Below, one piece after another: positions 53,206-64,000 of a stretch of DNA of 64,000 nucleotides. Source of the DNA: Actinocorallia herbida. Its GTDB lineage: Bacteria; Actinomycetota; Actinomycetes; Streptosporangiales; Streptosporangiaceae. The stretch lies in assembly GCF_003751225.1 (NCBI RefSeq), contig NZ_RJKE01000001.1:5332001-5396000 (forward strand), read 5' to 3'. Under the pieces are notes generated by a model that worked only from the letters and a program-made list of their open reading frames with translations, did no database searches and was not told where the DNA came from. Numbering within the stretch: the first letter of the stretch is position 1; each line of letters begins with the position of its first letter. The translations under genes were made by a program, and so were the position numbers.

Positions 53206-53956
53206 CCTGAGCCCGCTGTTCCGCACCAGGGACATCTCCGTGCGGTACGGAGGCGTCCGGGCCAACGACCAGGTGCACATCGAGGTCCGCCCCGCCGAGA
53301 TCGTCGGCCTGATCGGGCCCAACGGCGCGGGGAAGACCACCTTCGTCGACGCCGTCACCGGCTTCGCGCCCTGCACCGGCACGATCGAGCTCGACGGCGT
53401 CCGGCTCGACTCGGCGCCCGCGCATCGGCGCCGCCGCCTCGGACTCGCCCGGACCTGGCAGTCCGGGGAGCTGTTCACCGACCTGACCTTGGCGGAGAAC
53501 CTCGCCGTCTCGGTCGACCCGACCGGCCTGCGCGGCGTGCTCGCCGACCTCGGACGGCGCCGGCACCGGGCCGACGCGGAGATCCGGCAGGCCCTGAGCC
53601 TGGTGGGCCTGGCGGCGATGGCCGACCGCAGGCCCGACGAGCTGTCCCTGGGGCAGCAGAAGCTCGCCGGCGTGGCACGGGCCCTGGTCGGCGCCACCCG
53701 CGTGCTGCTGCTGGACGAGCCCGCCGCGGGTCTGGACACCGAGGAGAGCGCCGAGTTCGGGCGCGAACTGCGCCGGATCGCCGACTCCGGCCCGGGAGTG
53801 CTCCTGATCGACCACGACATGACGCTGGTCATGGAGGTCTGCGACCGGGTCTACGTCATGGACTTCGGAAAGATCATCGCCTCCGGCACACCGAACGACG
53901 TCAGCGGCGACGACCAGGTGATCGCCGCCTACCTGGGAAGCCCGGTGACCCCGTGA
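53195..53956 (+). CDS. LivG-type ABC ATPase
   Basis: 253 residues from ATG 53195, inside the end of the permease gene. Walker A: GLIGPNGAGKTTFVDAVTGF. The region before the signature reads ARTWQSGELFTDLTLAENL. Signature: LSLGQQKLAGVARAL. Walker B: VLLLDEPAAGLDTEE. H-loop: LLIDHDMTLVMEV. It energises uptake through the fused permease together with the LivF-type subunit. Its stop overlaps the next start by four bases. Confidence 0.93.
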   Translation: MPDDLSPLFRTRDISVRYGGVRANDQVHIEVRPAEIVGLIGPNGAGKTTFVDAVTGFAPCTGTIELDGVRLDSAPAHRRRRLGLARTWQSGELFTDLTLAENLAVSVDPTGLRGVLADLGRRRHRADAEIRQALSLVGLAAMADRRPDELSLGQQKLAGVARALVGATRVLLLDEPAAGLDTEESAEFGRELRRIADSGPGVLLIDHDMTLVMEVCDRVYVMDFGKIIASGTPNDVSGDDQVIAAYLGSPVTP

Positions 53957-54657
53957 CGACCGACGCACTGGACATCCGCGGCCTCAGCGCCGGCTACCGC
54001 GGGATGCCCGCCATCCGCGACATCGACCTGCGGGTCGCGGCCGGCTCGATCCTGGCGCTGCTCGGCCCCAACGGCGCGGGCAAGAGCACCACGCTGCGCG
54101 CGGCCACCGGCCTGCTCCCGGCGCTCGCCGGGACGGTGACCGCCGTCGGCACCCCCATCACCGGGAGCGTCGAGCGCGCCACCCGGGCGGGGCTCTGCCT
54201 GATCCCGGACAACCGGGGCGTCTTCCACCGCCTCACCGTCGCCGAGAACCTCCGGCTGGCCAAGGCCAAGGGCGGATACGGCCCGGCGCTCGACCGGTTC
54301 CCGCGCCTGCGGCCGCTGCTGAACCGGCGCTGCGGCCTGCTGTCGGGAGGCGAGCAACAGCTCCTCGCGATCGCCAAGACCCTGCTGCTGCGGCCGAAGG
54401 TCCTGCTCATCGACGAGCTGAGCATGGGCCTGTCCCCGGTCGCGGTGCAGCAGATCCTGCCCGAGCTGCGGCGGCTCGCCGACGAGGACGGCACGGCGAT
54501 CGTGCTCGTGGAGCAGCACATCGACCAGGCGCTCAGCGTGGCGGACGAGGCCGTCGTGCTCCATCACGGCCGGGTGGCGCTCACCGGCGCCGCGGCCGAT
54601 CTCCGGGAGGACCGGGATCAGATCCAGCGGGCTTACTTCGGCGACAAGGAACGTTAG
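53953..54657 (+). CDS. LivF-type ABC ATPase
   Basis: 234 residues from GTG 53953 (overlap with LivG). Walker A: ALLGPNGAGKSTTLRAATG. LIPDNRGVFHRLTVAENLRL is a typical LivF segment. Signature: LSGGEQQLLAIAKTLL. Walker B: VLLIDELSMGLSPVA. H-loop: VLVEQHIDQALSVAD. It completes the importer. The GMC oxidoreductase starts three bases after its stop. Confidence 0.94.
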   Translation: MTTDALDIRGLSAGYRGMPAIRDIDLRVAAGSILALLGPNGAGKSTTLRAATGLLPALAGTVTAVGTPITGSVERATRAGLCLIPDNRGVFHRLTVAENLRLAKAKGGYGPALDRFPRLRPLLNRRCGLLSGGEQQLLAIAKTLLLRPKVLLIDELSMGLSPVAVQQILPELRRLADEDGTAIVLVEQHIDQALSVADEAVVLHHGRVALTGAAADLREDRDQIQRAYFGDKER

Positions 54658-54660
54658 ACC

Positions 54661-56622
54661 ATGACACTCGACACCCGTCAGCGGGCCGCGCTCACCGCGA
54701 TCTGCGACACCTTCGCCCCCGGCGACGGCGCGGCGATCCCGTCCGCCAGCGCGCTGGGCGCCGTGGACATCGCCGAGGCGCTGGCCGGCGGCCAGCCCCG
54801 CGCCAAGGACCGCAAGCAGCTCGGAACGCTGCTGTCCCTGTGGGACACGCGGGCGATGGGACTGGTCCTCGGCACGGGCGGACGCCGGTTCTCGCGGCTG
54901 CCGGCCGCCGACCGCGAACGCGTCCTGCTGGGGCTGGGCGACTCGCCCTCGGAGTTCAAGCGGGTGCTGTTCCAGTCCCTGCGCGGCCTGGCCGCCTCCT
55001 CCTACCTGCTCGCCCCGGGCCCGACCGGGACCTCGCCGGTCTGGGACGCCATCGGGTACCCCGGCCCGCTGGGGACGCTGGAGTCCGCCCCGCGCCCGAA
55101 GCTCTCCCCCGTGTCGCCGTCCGCCGACACCACGTACGACTGCGACGTCGTCATCGTCGGATCCGGCGCGGGCGGCGGCACCGCGGCCGGGGTCCTGGCC
55201 GCCGCGGGCCTCGACGTGGTCGTCCTGGAGCGCGGCGGCTACTACGACGACGCCGACTTCGACGGGCAGGAGCTCGGCGGGCTCAGCCGTCTCTACGCGG
55301 CGGGCCCGGCCTCCACCGCCGAGGGCCAGGTCGCGCTCGTCGCGGGCTCGTGCCTGGGCGGCGGCACCGTCGTCAACTGGACGACCTCCTTCCCCACCCC
55401 CGACGGCGTCCGCGCCGAGTGGGCCGCGCTGGGCGCCGAGCAGTTCGCGCAGGAGGAGTTCACCCGATCCACCGACGCGGTGCTGACGCGGCTCTCGGTG
55501 AACACCGACCACAGCGATCCCTCGGCCCGTGACCAGGTCCTGGAGCGCGGCCTGCGCGCCCTCGGCTGGCACGTCGACGCGATGCCCCGCAACGTGGTGG
55601 GCTGCGACATGGGCACCGACTGCGGGCGGTGCGGCTACGGCTGCCGGCTCGGGGCCAAGCAGTCGGTCGCCAAGACATGGCTCGCCGACGCCGAGGCCGC
55701 CGGGGCCCGGCTCGTCATCGACACCGACGTCCGGGCCATCGAGGTGAAGCAGGGCCGTGCCGTCGGCGTGCGCGGCGTCACCACCGCGGGCCACACGGTG
55801 ACCGTGCGGGCCCGTGCCGTCGTCGTGGCCGCGGGCGCCATCCAGACCCCGGCGCTGCTGCGCCGCTCCGGGCTCACCGATCCCGCCATCGGCCGCTACC
55901 TGCGGCTGCACCCCGCCACCGCCGTGTGGGGCCTGTTCGACGAGAAGATCAGCCCGTGGGAGGGCGGGATGCAGACCCGGTACTCCAAGCAGGACAGCGA
56001 CCTCGACGGCAACGGGTACGGCGTCATCTACGAGACCGGGCCGGGCAACCCCGGCTCGCTCCAGGGCTTCATGAACTGGCGCGGCGGCGCCGCCCACCTC
56101 GCCGCGATGAAGGACCTCGCCCACACGGGCGGCATCGGCGTCATCACCCGCGACCGCGACCACGGCGAGGTCAAGGTGGCCCGCGACGGCGAGCCCGTCC
56201 CGCACTACCGGCTGTCGGACTACGACGCCGCCCACCTGCGCAAGGGCATCGAGGGCGCCACCCGCATCCTGGAGGCCGCCGGAGCCCGCCGGATCTCCTC
56301 CGCCCACCAGGCGGGCCCGTCCTACGAGCCGGGACGACGAAGCACCTACGACGAGTTCATCGCCTCCTGCGACGCCGCCGGCCTGGAACCCGGCCGCTGC
56401 GCGATCGCCGCGCTGCACATCATGGGCACCGCCCGCATGGGCGGCGACCGCGCGACCAGCGCCACCGACCCCGACGGAGCCACCTGGGAGGTCCCCAACA
56501 TCGTCGTCGCCGACGCCTCCTGCTTCCCGACCTCCTCCGGCGTGAACCCCATGATCTCCATCGAGGCCATCGCCCACATGAACGCCACCCGCCTGGCGAA
56601 CCGCCTCAACGCGGGGGGCTGA
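54661..56622 (+). CDS. GMC oxidoreductase with N-terminal gluconate-2-dehydrogenase-subunit-3-like region
   Basis: 653 residues. Residues ~1-140 are helical and resemble the small-subunit domain found ahead of some GMC dehydrogenases (TRQRAALTAICDTFAPGDGA). FAD motif near residue 161: VVIVGSGAGGGTAAGVLAAA. Cys-rich motif TDCGRCGYGCRLGAKQS, as in long-chain alcohol oxidases. C-terminal GMC motifs are HIMGTARMGG and VADASCFPTSSGVNPM. FAD-dependent oxidation of an alcohol is predicted, on a lipid, terpenoid or sterol-like substrate. It is three bases after LivF and so part of the importer operon, which suggests it acts on the imported compound. Confidence 0.92.
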   Translation: MTLDTRQRAALTAICDTFAPGDGAAIPSASALGAVDIAEALAGGQPRAKDRKQLGTLLSLWDTRAMGLVLGTGGRRFSRLPAADRERVLLGLGDSPSEFKRVLFQSLRGLAASSYLLAPGPTGTSPVWDAIGYPGPLGTLESAPRPKLSPVSPSADTTYDCDVVIVGSGAGGGTAAGVLAAAGLDVVVLERGGYYDDADFDGQELGGLSRLYAAGPASTAEGQVALVAGSCLGGGTVVNWTTSFPTPDGVRAEWAALGAEQFAQEEFTRSTDAVLTRLSVNTDHSDPSARDQVLERGLRALGWHVDAMPRNVVGCDMGTDCGRCGYGCRLGAKQSVAKTWLADAEAAGARLVIDTDVRAIEVKQGRAVGVRGVTTAGHTVTVRARAVVVAAGAIQTPALLRRSGLTDPAIGRYLRLHPATAVWGLFDEKISPWEGGMQTRYSKQDSDLDGNGYGVIYETGPGNPGSLQGFMNWRGGAAHLAAMKDLAHTGGIGVITRDRDHGEVKVARDGEPVPHYRLSDYDAAHLRKGIEGATRILEAAGARRISSAHQAGPSYEPGRRSTYDEFIASCDAAGLEPGRCAIAALHIMGTARMGGDRATSATDPDGATWEVPNIVVADASCFPTSSGVNPMISIEAIAHMNATRLANRLNAGG

Positions 56623-56653
56623 TCCACCCCCTCGCGACCGGCGCCACGCATGT

Positions 56654-56681
56654 GGCCGTCACCGTGCCCGCGGTGACGGCC
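56654..56681. terminator. Terminator after the GMC gene
   Basis: A perfect 11-base inverted repeat, GGCCGTCACCG (56654-56664) and CGGTGACGGCC (56671-56681), has a 6-base loop and begins 32 bases after the stop. It closes the LivK-to-GMC operon. Confidence 0.8.
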
Positions 56682-56867
56682 GTACGCGTCGGCGGGCCCC
56701 GCGGGGGTCGCGCCCGCGAGCCGAACGTTCCCGAGGGGCTGAGGGCCGCTGTCCGGGTCTTTGTCCTGCGGGCATGCGGGACGTCCACGGGACTCGGCGC
56801 CCTTACGCGGCGGCGGAGCGGCCCCTAGCGTTCTCCGGACACGGAACACGGAGATAGAGGGGGCTTC

Positions 56868-57410
56868 ATGGGTGCTGTGGGGCTGTCGGTGCGGCTGTCC
56901 GGGGACGGGGACCGGGAGGGGTGGGCCGCGTCGGTCTGGGACAAGGCGCTGGACGAGATCTGGGTCGAGGCCTCCCTCAACGCCAAGAGTCCCGTGTACC
57001 GGTATCTGGAGGGCGAGCCGAAGGACGACCCGCTCTACGACGTGGACGGCGACGAAGTGAGCTGGATGTTCAGCAACCCCGCGGGATGCTGCTCCCGCTC
57101 GGCCCACCTCTGGTCGCACTGGCTCGGGCACGCGCTCCACGCGTACTGGGAACTCTTCGGCAGGATGGCCGAGGAGCGCGGGCTCGTCCTCGAAGCGGGG
57201 AGACCGGTCCGCGCCGACCTCGTCGCGAAGTCGTCCTACGTGACCCTGCGCGGGAACGTCTTCCGCGCCGAAGAGGACGGCCTGCACGACGACCGGGACC
57301 ACATCCCGTTGTCCGACCTCACCCCGGACGAAGTCGAGGAGGTCCACCTCGCGCAGCGCGGCTGCCGCTGCGCCCTCTGCCTGTACATGCCTCACCCGGC
57401 GGCGCGCTGA
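56868..57410 (+). CDS. Hypothetical protein, 180 aa, with paired cysteines
   Basis: ATG 56868 follows GGAGATAGAGG. The product is acidic and soluble with no signal peptide. It has Trp-rich segments (EGWAASVWDKALDEIW; SAHLWSHWLGHALHAYWELF). Cysteines sit in two pairs, NPAGCCSRS and the C-terminal RGCRCALCLY, which could hold a metal ion. I do not recognise the family. It stands alone between two terminators. Confidence 0.65.
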   Translation: MGAVGLSVRLSGDGDREGWAASVWDKALDEIWVEASLNAKSPVYRYLEGEPKDDPLYDVDGDEVSWMFSNPAGCCSRSAHLWSHWLGHALHAYWELFGRMAEERGLVLEAGRPVRADLVAKSSYVTLRGNVFRAEEDGLHDDRDHIPLSDLTPDEVEEVHLAQRGCRCALCLYMPHPAAR

Positions 57411-57486
57411 CCCCGGAGCACGGAGGAGCGCTCCAACGCCCCCGCCCGCGGGCGGCGAGGTGAGGACCATCGGGCCCGACCCGCGG

Positions 57487-57522
57487 CCTTTACGCAGTAA
57501 GGTCTGCGCTCGCCGGAGAGGA
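57487..57522. repeat. 36-bp repeat, copy A
   Basis: It begins CCTTTACGCAGTAAGGTC and ends CGGAGAGGA. It matches 59547-59582 at 33 of 36 positions, with some similarity continuing into the left flank (CCGACCC). It contains the small dyad TTAC-GCA-GTAA. Both copies lie just downstream of minus-strand genes (DUF397 here, the ATPase-nuclease gene at copy B). Confidence 0.75.
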
Positions 57523-57523
57523 G

Positions 57524-57551
57524 GAGCCGGGAGGGCGGGGCCTCCCGGCTC
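57524..57551. terminator. Terminator of the DUF397 operon
   Basis: A perfect 11-base inverted repeat, GAGCCGGGAGG (57524-57534) and CCTCCCGGCTC (57541-57551), has a 6-base loop. On the minus strand it begins 5 bases after the DUF397 stop. It may also stop plus-strand transcription from 56868. Confidence 0.8.
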
Positions 57552-57556
57552 AGGGG

Positions 57557-57748
57557 TCAGGAGAGGCGGGTGGACCTGACGCGGGCGGTCAGGGATGCGA
57601 ATTGGCGGGCGGTGAGGGTAAGGGGGCCGGCCTCGGGGTTCTTGGAGTCGCGGACGCCGATTCCGGACGAAACGCGGGCGAGCTCTACACAGATCTCGTC
57701 GTTTCCGGTGGTGCTGTACGAGCTCTTGCGCCAGATGGGCTGTGTCAT
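57557..57748 (-). CDS. DUF397-domain small protein
   Basis: 63 residues; the whole chain is one DUF397 domain. It opens with IWRKSSYSTTGNDEICVELA and contains VRDSKNPEAGPLTLTARQF. DUF397 proteins are the small partners of Scr1/WhiJ-like XRE regulators in streptomycetes and relatives, with roles in development and toxin-antitoxin-like control. The start overlaps the stop of the XRE gene (ATGA), as usual for this pair. Confidence 0.93.
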   Translation of the reverse strand: MTQPIWRKSSYSTTGNDEICVELARVSSGIGVRDSKNPEAGPLTLTARQFASLTARVRSTRLS

Positions 57749-58557
57749 AGCTCCTTCAGTCTCTTCTCGATCAGAGCCTGGGACATGACCTGGTTGAGAG
57801 CCACTCCGCCGATCCGGTCGAAGGCCAGCTCGAACTCGCGCACTTCAAGCGGTTCCTCGATGAGTCGGCCTCCCTTCTGGGCACCGGCGTAGGCGACCTC
57901 GCGCGTCTCCAGGCTGATGATGCGGAAGATACCGGAGACCCCCGGATGGCCGCCGCACTCCTCCGACAGGATTCTCACCGAAATGCGGGGGCCCTCCGTC
58001 AAATCGAGCAGATGCTTCAGCTGGTCACGGAGCGCCTGCCTGCCCCCGATCGGGTTCTTGATGGCGGCCTCGTCCATCAGGACCCAGATCCAGGGCGGGT
58101 CCTCCCGGCAGAGGAGGGCTTCCTGGCGGGCGATGCGCGCCGCCACCTTCTCCGCGTCGTCGGCGGCCACGCCGGTGGCGAGCAGTCCCCGCATGTAGCC
58201 CTCGGTCTGGAGCGGGCCCGGGATCGTGGAGCCGCTGTAGACCTTGAGGACGCGGGCCTCCGCCTCGTACTTCGTGTACTGCTCGATCCAGGCCGGCGTG
58301 TGGTTCATGCGGGCGTAGTAGAGCAGCAGCTGGAGCAGGAAACCCGTGCCGTAGCGCTGGTCGAGCCTGAAGGCCTGGCGCTCGTCGATGCGCAGGCGGC
58401 CCGCCTCGATGTTGGAGACCGTCGACTTGGCGGCGGCGATCAGCGCCCCGACCTGGTCGAGGGTCAGCTCGTTGGACTCGCGCAGATAGCGCAGCTGGAA
58501 CGCGAGCCAGTGCCACATCGACTCGCGCGGGTCGAGCGGTTCCCGGTTGCCGGCCAT
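57745..58557 (-). CDS. XRE/Scr1-family regulator with DUF5753 domain
   Basis: 270 residues from ATG 58557. The N-terminal XRE helix-turn-helix reads QLRYLRESNELTLDQVGALI and AAAKSTVSNIEAGRLRI (~residues 20-60). The DUF5753 domain fills ~95-265: YTKYEAEARVLKVYSGSTIP, GLLATG, EALLCREDPPWIWVLMDEAA and ISVRILSEECGGHPG. Such regulators act with DUF397 partners and small ATP-binding proteins (WhiJ/AbaA-type loci). The divergent ATP-binding gene starts 111 bases away, completing the module. Confidence 0.93.
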   Translation of the reverse strand: MAGNREPLDPRESMWHWLAFQLRYLRESNELTLDQVGALIAAAKSTVSNIEAGRLRIDERQAFRLDQRYGTGFLLQLLLYYARMNHTPAWIEQYTKYEAEARVLKVYSGSTIPGPLQTEGYMRGLLATGVAADDAEKVAARIARQEALLCREDPPWIWVLMDEAAIKNPIGGRQALRDQLKHLLDLTEGPRISVRILSEECGGHPGVSGIFRIISLETREVAYAGAQKGGRLIEEPLEVREFELAFDRIGGVALNQVMSQALIEKRLKEL

Positions 58558-58668
58558 TCTTCCTCCGCGGTTTCCCTTTGGCGCGGAAATCGCAGTCGGG
58601 AAGTCACCCGCTGCGACGATCAGCCCAGTTCTACACCCATCTGACCTGGGATAACAAAGGCACAGCTC

Positions 58669-59097
58669 ATGACCCAAGACGATCTCTTCCTGACGCTTCT
58701 GGCATCTCCCGCGACGCCCGGACTCGCCCGCACGCTCATTTCCCAACGCCTTACAAAATGGAATATGACCGACATTCTAGACAATGCACTCATCGTCGCC
58801 TCGGAACTGCTCGCCAACGCCGTCGAAGCGGCCCCCGGCGCGGAGCTCCGCCTCCACCTCCGCCACGTCCAGAACCCGCGCGGCATCCTCTTCCGCGTCT
58901 GGGACCCGAGCCCCCGCGCCCCGCTCCCCCGCGCCACCGCGGCCCTCACCCTCACCTCCATCGACGCGGCCCCCGAAGACGCCTGGGACCACGGCGGCGG
59001 CTGGGGCCTCCCGATCGTCCAGTCCCTCAGCACCGCCTGCGGCCACACCCCCACACCCCCAAAAGGCAAATGGGTCTGGTCCCACCTCACCTCCTGA
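58669..59097 (+). CDS. Small HATPase-fold ATP-binding protein (RsbW-like)
   Basis: 142 residues from ATG 58669. N-box: NALIVASELLANAVEAAPG. G-box: WGLPIVQSLSTACG near residue 115. This is a stand-alone GHKL ATPase domain without a phospho-acceptor His, as in anti-sigma/anti-anti-sigma kinases and in the abaA-like/Scr1 clusters. It is divergent from the Scr1-DUF397 pair. The likely partner is unknown; a link to developmental control is inferred from family context. Confidence 0.88.
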   Translation: MTQDDLFLTLLASPATPGLARTLISQRLTKWNMTDILDNALIVASELLANAVEAAPGAELRLHLRHVQNPRGILFRVWDPSPRAPLPRATAALTLTSIDAAPEDAWDHGGGWGLPIVQSLSTACGHTPTPPKGKWVWSHLTS

Positions 59098-59352
59098 ACC
59101 GCTCCGGGCGGCCCCGCGATCCTGGGCACCGACGACCCGGGCCCACGCCCAAGGCACGTCCCCAAGGTGCGGGCAGCGGCCTCCGCCGAACACGAGCAAC
59201 CCCCGGTTGCGCGGCCCTTGCCCCGTACCGATCGCGCCGAGCAGGCAGCTCCGCCGCCCTGAACAGCGGATCCAGCACCCGCCTGCTCGACCACACGACA
59301 CGCGGCACACAGCTCAGCGAGGCGGGCGAGCCTTCCTCCCCCCAGGCCAGGG

Positions 59353-59450
59353 CGCCGCCGCGCACCTGCGCAAGGGCATCAGGGGCACCACCCGTACGCC
59401 CGCCGCATCTCCTCGACCCACCAAGCAGGCCCGCCTTACGGGCGTCGGCC
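59353..59450 (+). pseudogene. Decayed copy of a GMC-oxidoreductase segment
   Basis: This stretch aligns with 56225-56335 inside the GMC gene. The segment CACCTGCGCAAGGGCATC is identical, followed by AGGGGCACCACCCG versus AGGGCGCCACCCG. After an ~18-base deletion come CCCGCCG.ATCTCCTC and CCACCA.GC.GGCCCG in register. The frame is broken and neither end of the gene is present. It is a partial, diverged duplicate of this gene or of a close paralogue. Confidence 0.6.
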
Positions 59451-59546
59451 ATGCTCCGGTCGAGGGTGGCGCCGTCGAGGAGAGCCCGTTCATGCCGGCG
59501 CCCGAGCAGGCAGCCGCCCCACTACTTCCAGCCGAACCGACCCCGC

Positions 59547-59582
59547 CCTTTACGCAGTAAGGTCGCCGCTCGTCGGAGAGGA
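59547..59582. repeat. 36-bp repeat, copy B
   Basis: It differs from copy A (57487-57522) at three positions and carries the same TTAC-GCA-GTAA dyad. It lies 18 bases beyond the 3' end of the minus-strand ATPase-nuclease gene. Confidence 0.75.
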
Positions 59583-59599
59583 CTTCACCGGCCGGCGAA

Positions 59600-63683
<4,084 letters not shown>

Positions 63684-63690
63684 GCCCGAC

Positions 63691-63720
63691 GCCCGGTCCT
63701 CCCTCACCGGCGGACCGGGC
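63691..63720. terminator. Terminator after katG
   Basis: A perfect 9-base inverted repeat, GCCCGGTCC (63691-63699) and GGACCGGGC (63712-63720), with a 12-base loop, starts 8 bases after the katG stop. Confidence 0.8.
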
Positions 63721-63787
63721 ATCCCTTCGACCATCGCCCTCGGCGCGGCCGGCCTCGCCTTCGAAGAGACGGACAAGGTCCGCGGGG

Positions 63788-64000
63788 TCAGTTCGTGTCG
63801 GAGGCGGCGATGATGTCGCCGTTGTCGTCGAGCGTGCGGGTGTCCCAGTAGACGTCCCACTCGTCGCCGACCTCCTGCGGCACCTTGCCGTCGGGGTAAC
63901 GCGCGAACCCGGCCTCGGGCTCCGCCCCGTCCGGGAAGCAGGCGGAACCGGTGCCTCCCACGGACAGAGCGGGATATTCGCCGGCGCTGCAGATGCCCTC
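63788..64000 (-). CDS. 3' end of a probable lipoprotein gene (partial)
   Basis: The minus-strand frame is open from the window edge to a TGA at 63788-63790. It encodes the last ~70 residues: ICSAGEYPALSVGGTGSACF, PDGAEPEAGFARYPDGKVP, then DEWDVYWDTRTLDDNGDI. This C-terminus resembles a small-lipoprotein family of streptomycetes and relatives (SCO0607-like), but the signal peptide lies outside the window. Two Cys in the visible part probably pair. The 5' end is missing. Confidence 0.6.
   Translation of the reverse strand, partial: EGICSAGEYPALSVGGTGSACFPDGAEPEAGFARYPDGKVPQEVGDEWDVYWDTRTLDDNGDIIAASDTN

Larger units (their letters stand above)
59098..59599. other. 500-base gap with gene debris
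   Basis: No intact gene is present. The first ~250 bases show nothing recognisable. From 59353 to about 59450 there is a decayed piece of GMC-oxidoreductase sequence, and at 59547-59582 is copy B of the 36-bp repeat. The remainder, including the tail of the ATPase-nuclease gene's 3' flank, shows no structure. Confidence 0.6.

Noticed and set aside
51406-53832. Minus-strand open frame of ~808 codons opposite the Liv genes
   Set aside because: It is antisense to well-supported permease and ATPase genes, with Asp/Arg/Gly-rich shadow composition.

Overview
The window is GC-rich DNA with actinomycete character: GTG starts, frequent ATGA stop/start overlaps, lipoprotein solute-binding proteins, and an XRE/Scr1-type regulator next to a DUF397 protein and a small ATP-binding protein. 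This gene mix fits Streptosporangiales (an Actinomadura-like organism) or a related filamentous actinomycete. The taxon is inferred; no rRNA or tRNA gene was seen.

Layout. 0.2-6.7 kb: small membrane, lipoprotein and hypothetical genes around a large secreted SGNH-hydrolase/VCBS-repeat protein. 6.7-14.2 kb: a MerR/hydrolase pair, a Gfo/Idh plus GMC oxidoreductase operon divergent from a MarR regulator, and several broken genes (recombinase tail, DHFR-like, HSL esterase, PucR regulator). 14.2-37.8 kb: the main feature, a 13-gene minus-strand cassette of about 21 kb. It runs from an SBP_bac_5-type ABC importer through six glycosidase-family proteins (GH43, GH3, GH2, a six-hairpin glycosidase, GH78, a GH1-like protein) into araD-araA-araB. 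A divergent LacI regulator and an MFS permease complete it. A 27-bp near-palindrome lies upstream of both the importer and the MFS gene. None of the glycosidases has an evident signal peptide, so the proposed logic is to import a small plant glycoside or oligosaccharide, trim it in the cytoplasm, and feed arabinose into the pentose phosphate pathway.

37.8-44 kb: a heterodimeric ABC exporter divergent from a second MarR regulator. That regulator is a close paralogue of the one at 11.9 kb and has a matching operator. After it come a scar made of three gene fragments (IclR, Rieske oxygenase, Na+/H+ antiporter), an ArsR-AHSA1 fusion gene with a nested inverted-repeat operator, and an alpha/beta-hydrolase remnant. 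43.9-48.7 kb: one 1,600-residue protein of unknown function. 49-56.6 kb: a TetR regulator divergent from a branched-chain-type ABC importer (with fused LivH-LivM) and a GMC oxidoreductase.

56.8-61.2 kb: a hypothetical gene, the DUF397/Scr1-HTH/ATP-binding module bracketed by a 36-bp repeat and a decayed piece of GMC gene, and an ATPase fused to a PD-(D/E)XK nuclease-like domain. 61.5-64 kb: katG with a clear terminator, then the 3' end of a probable lipoprotein gene that runs off the window.
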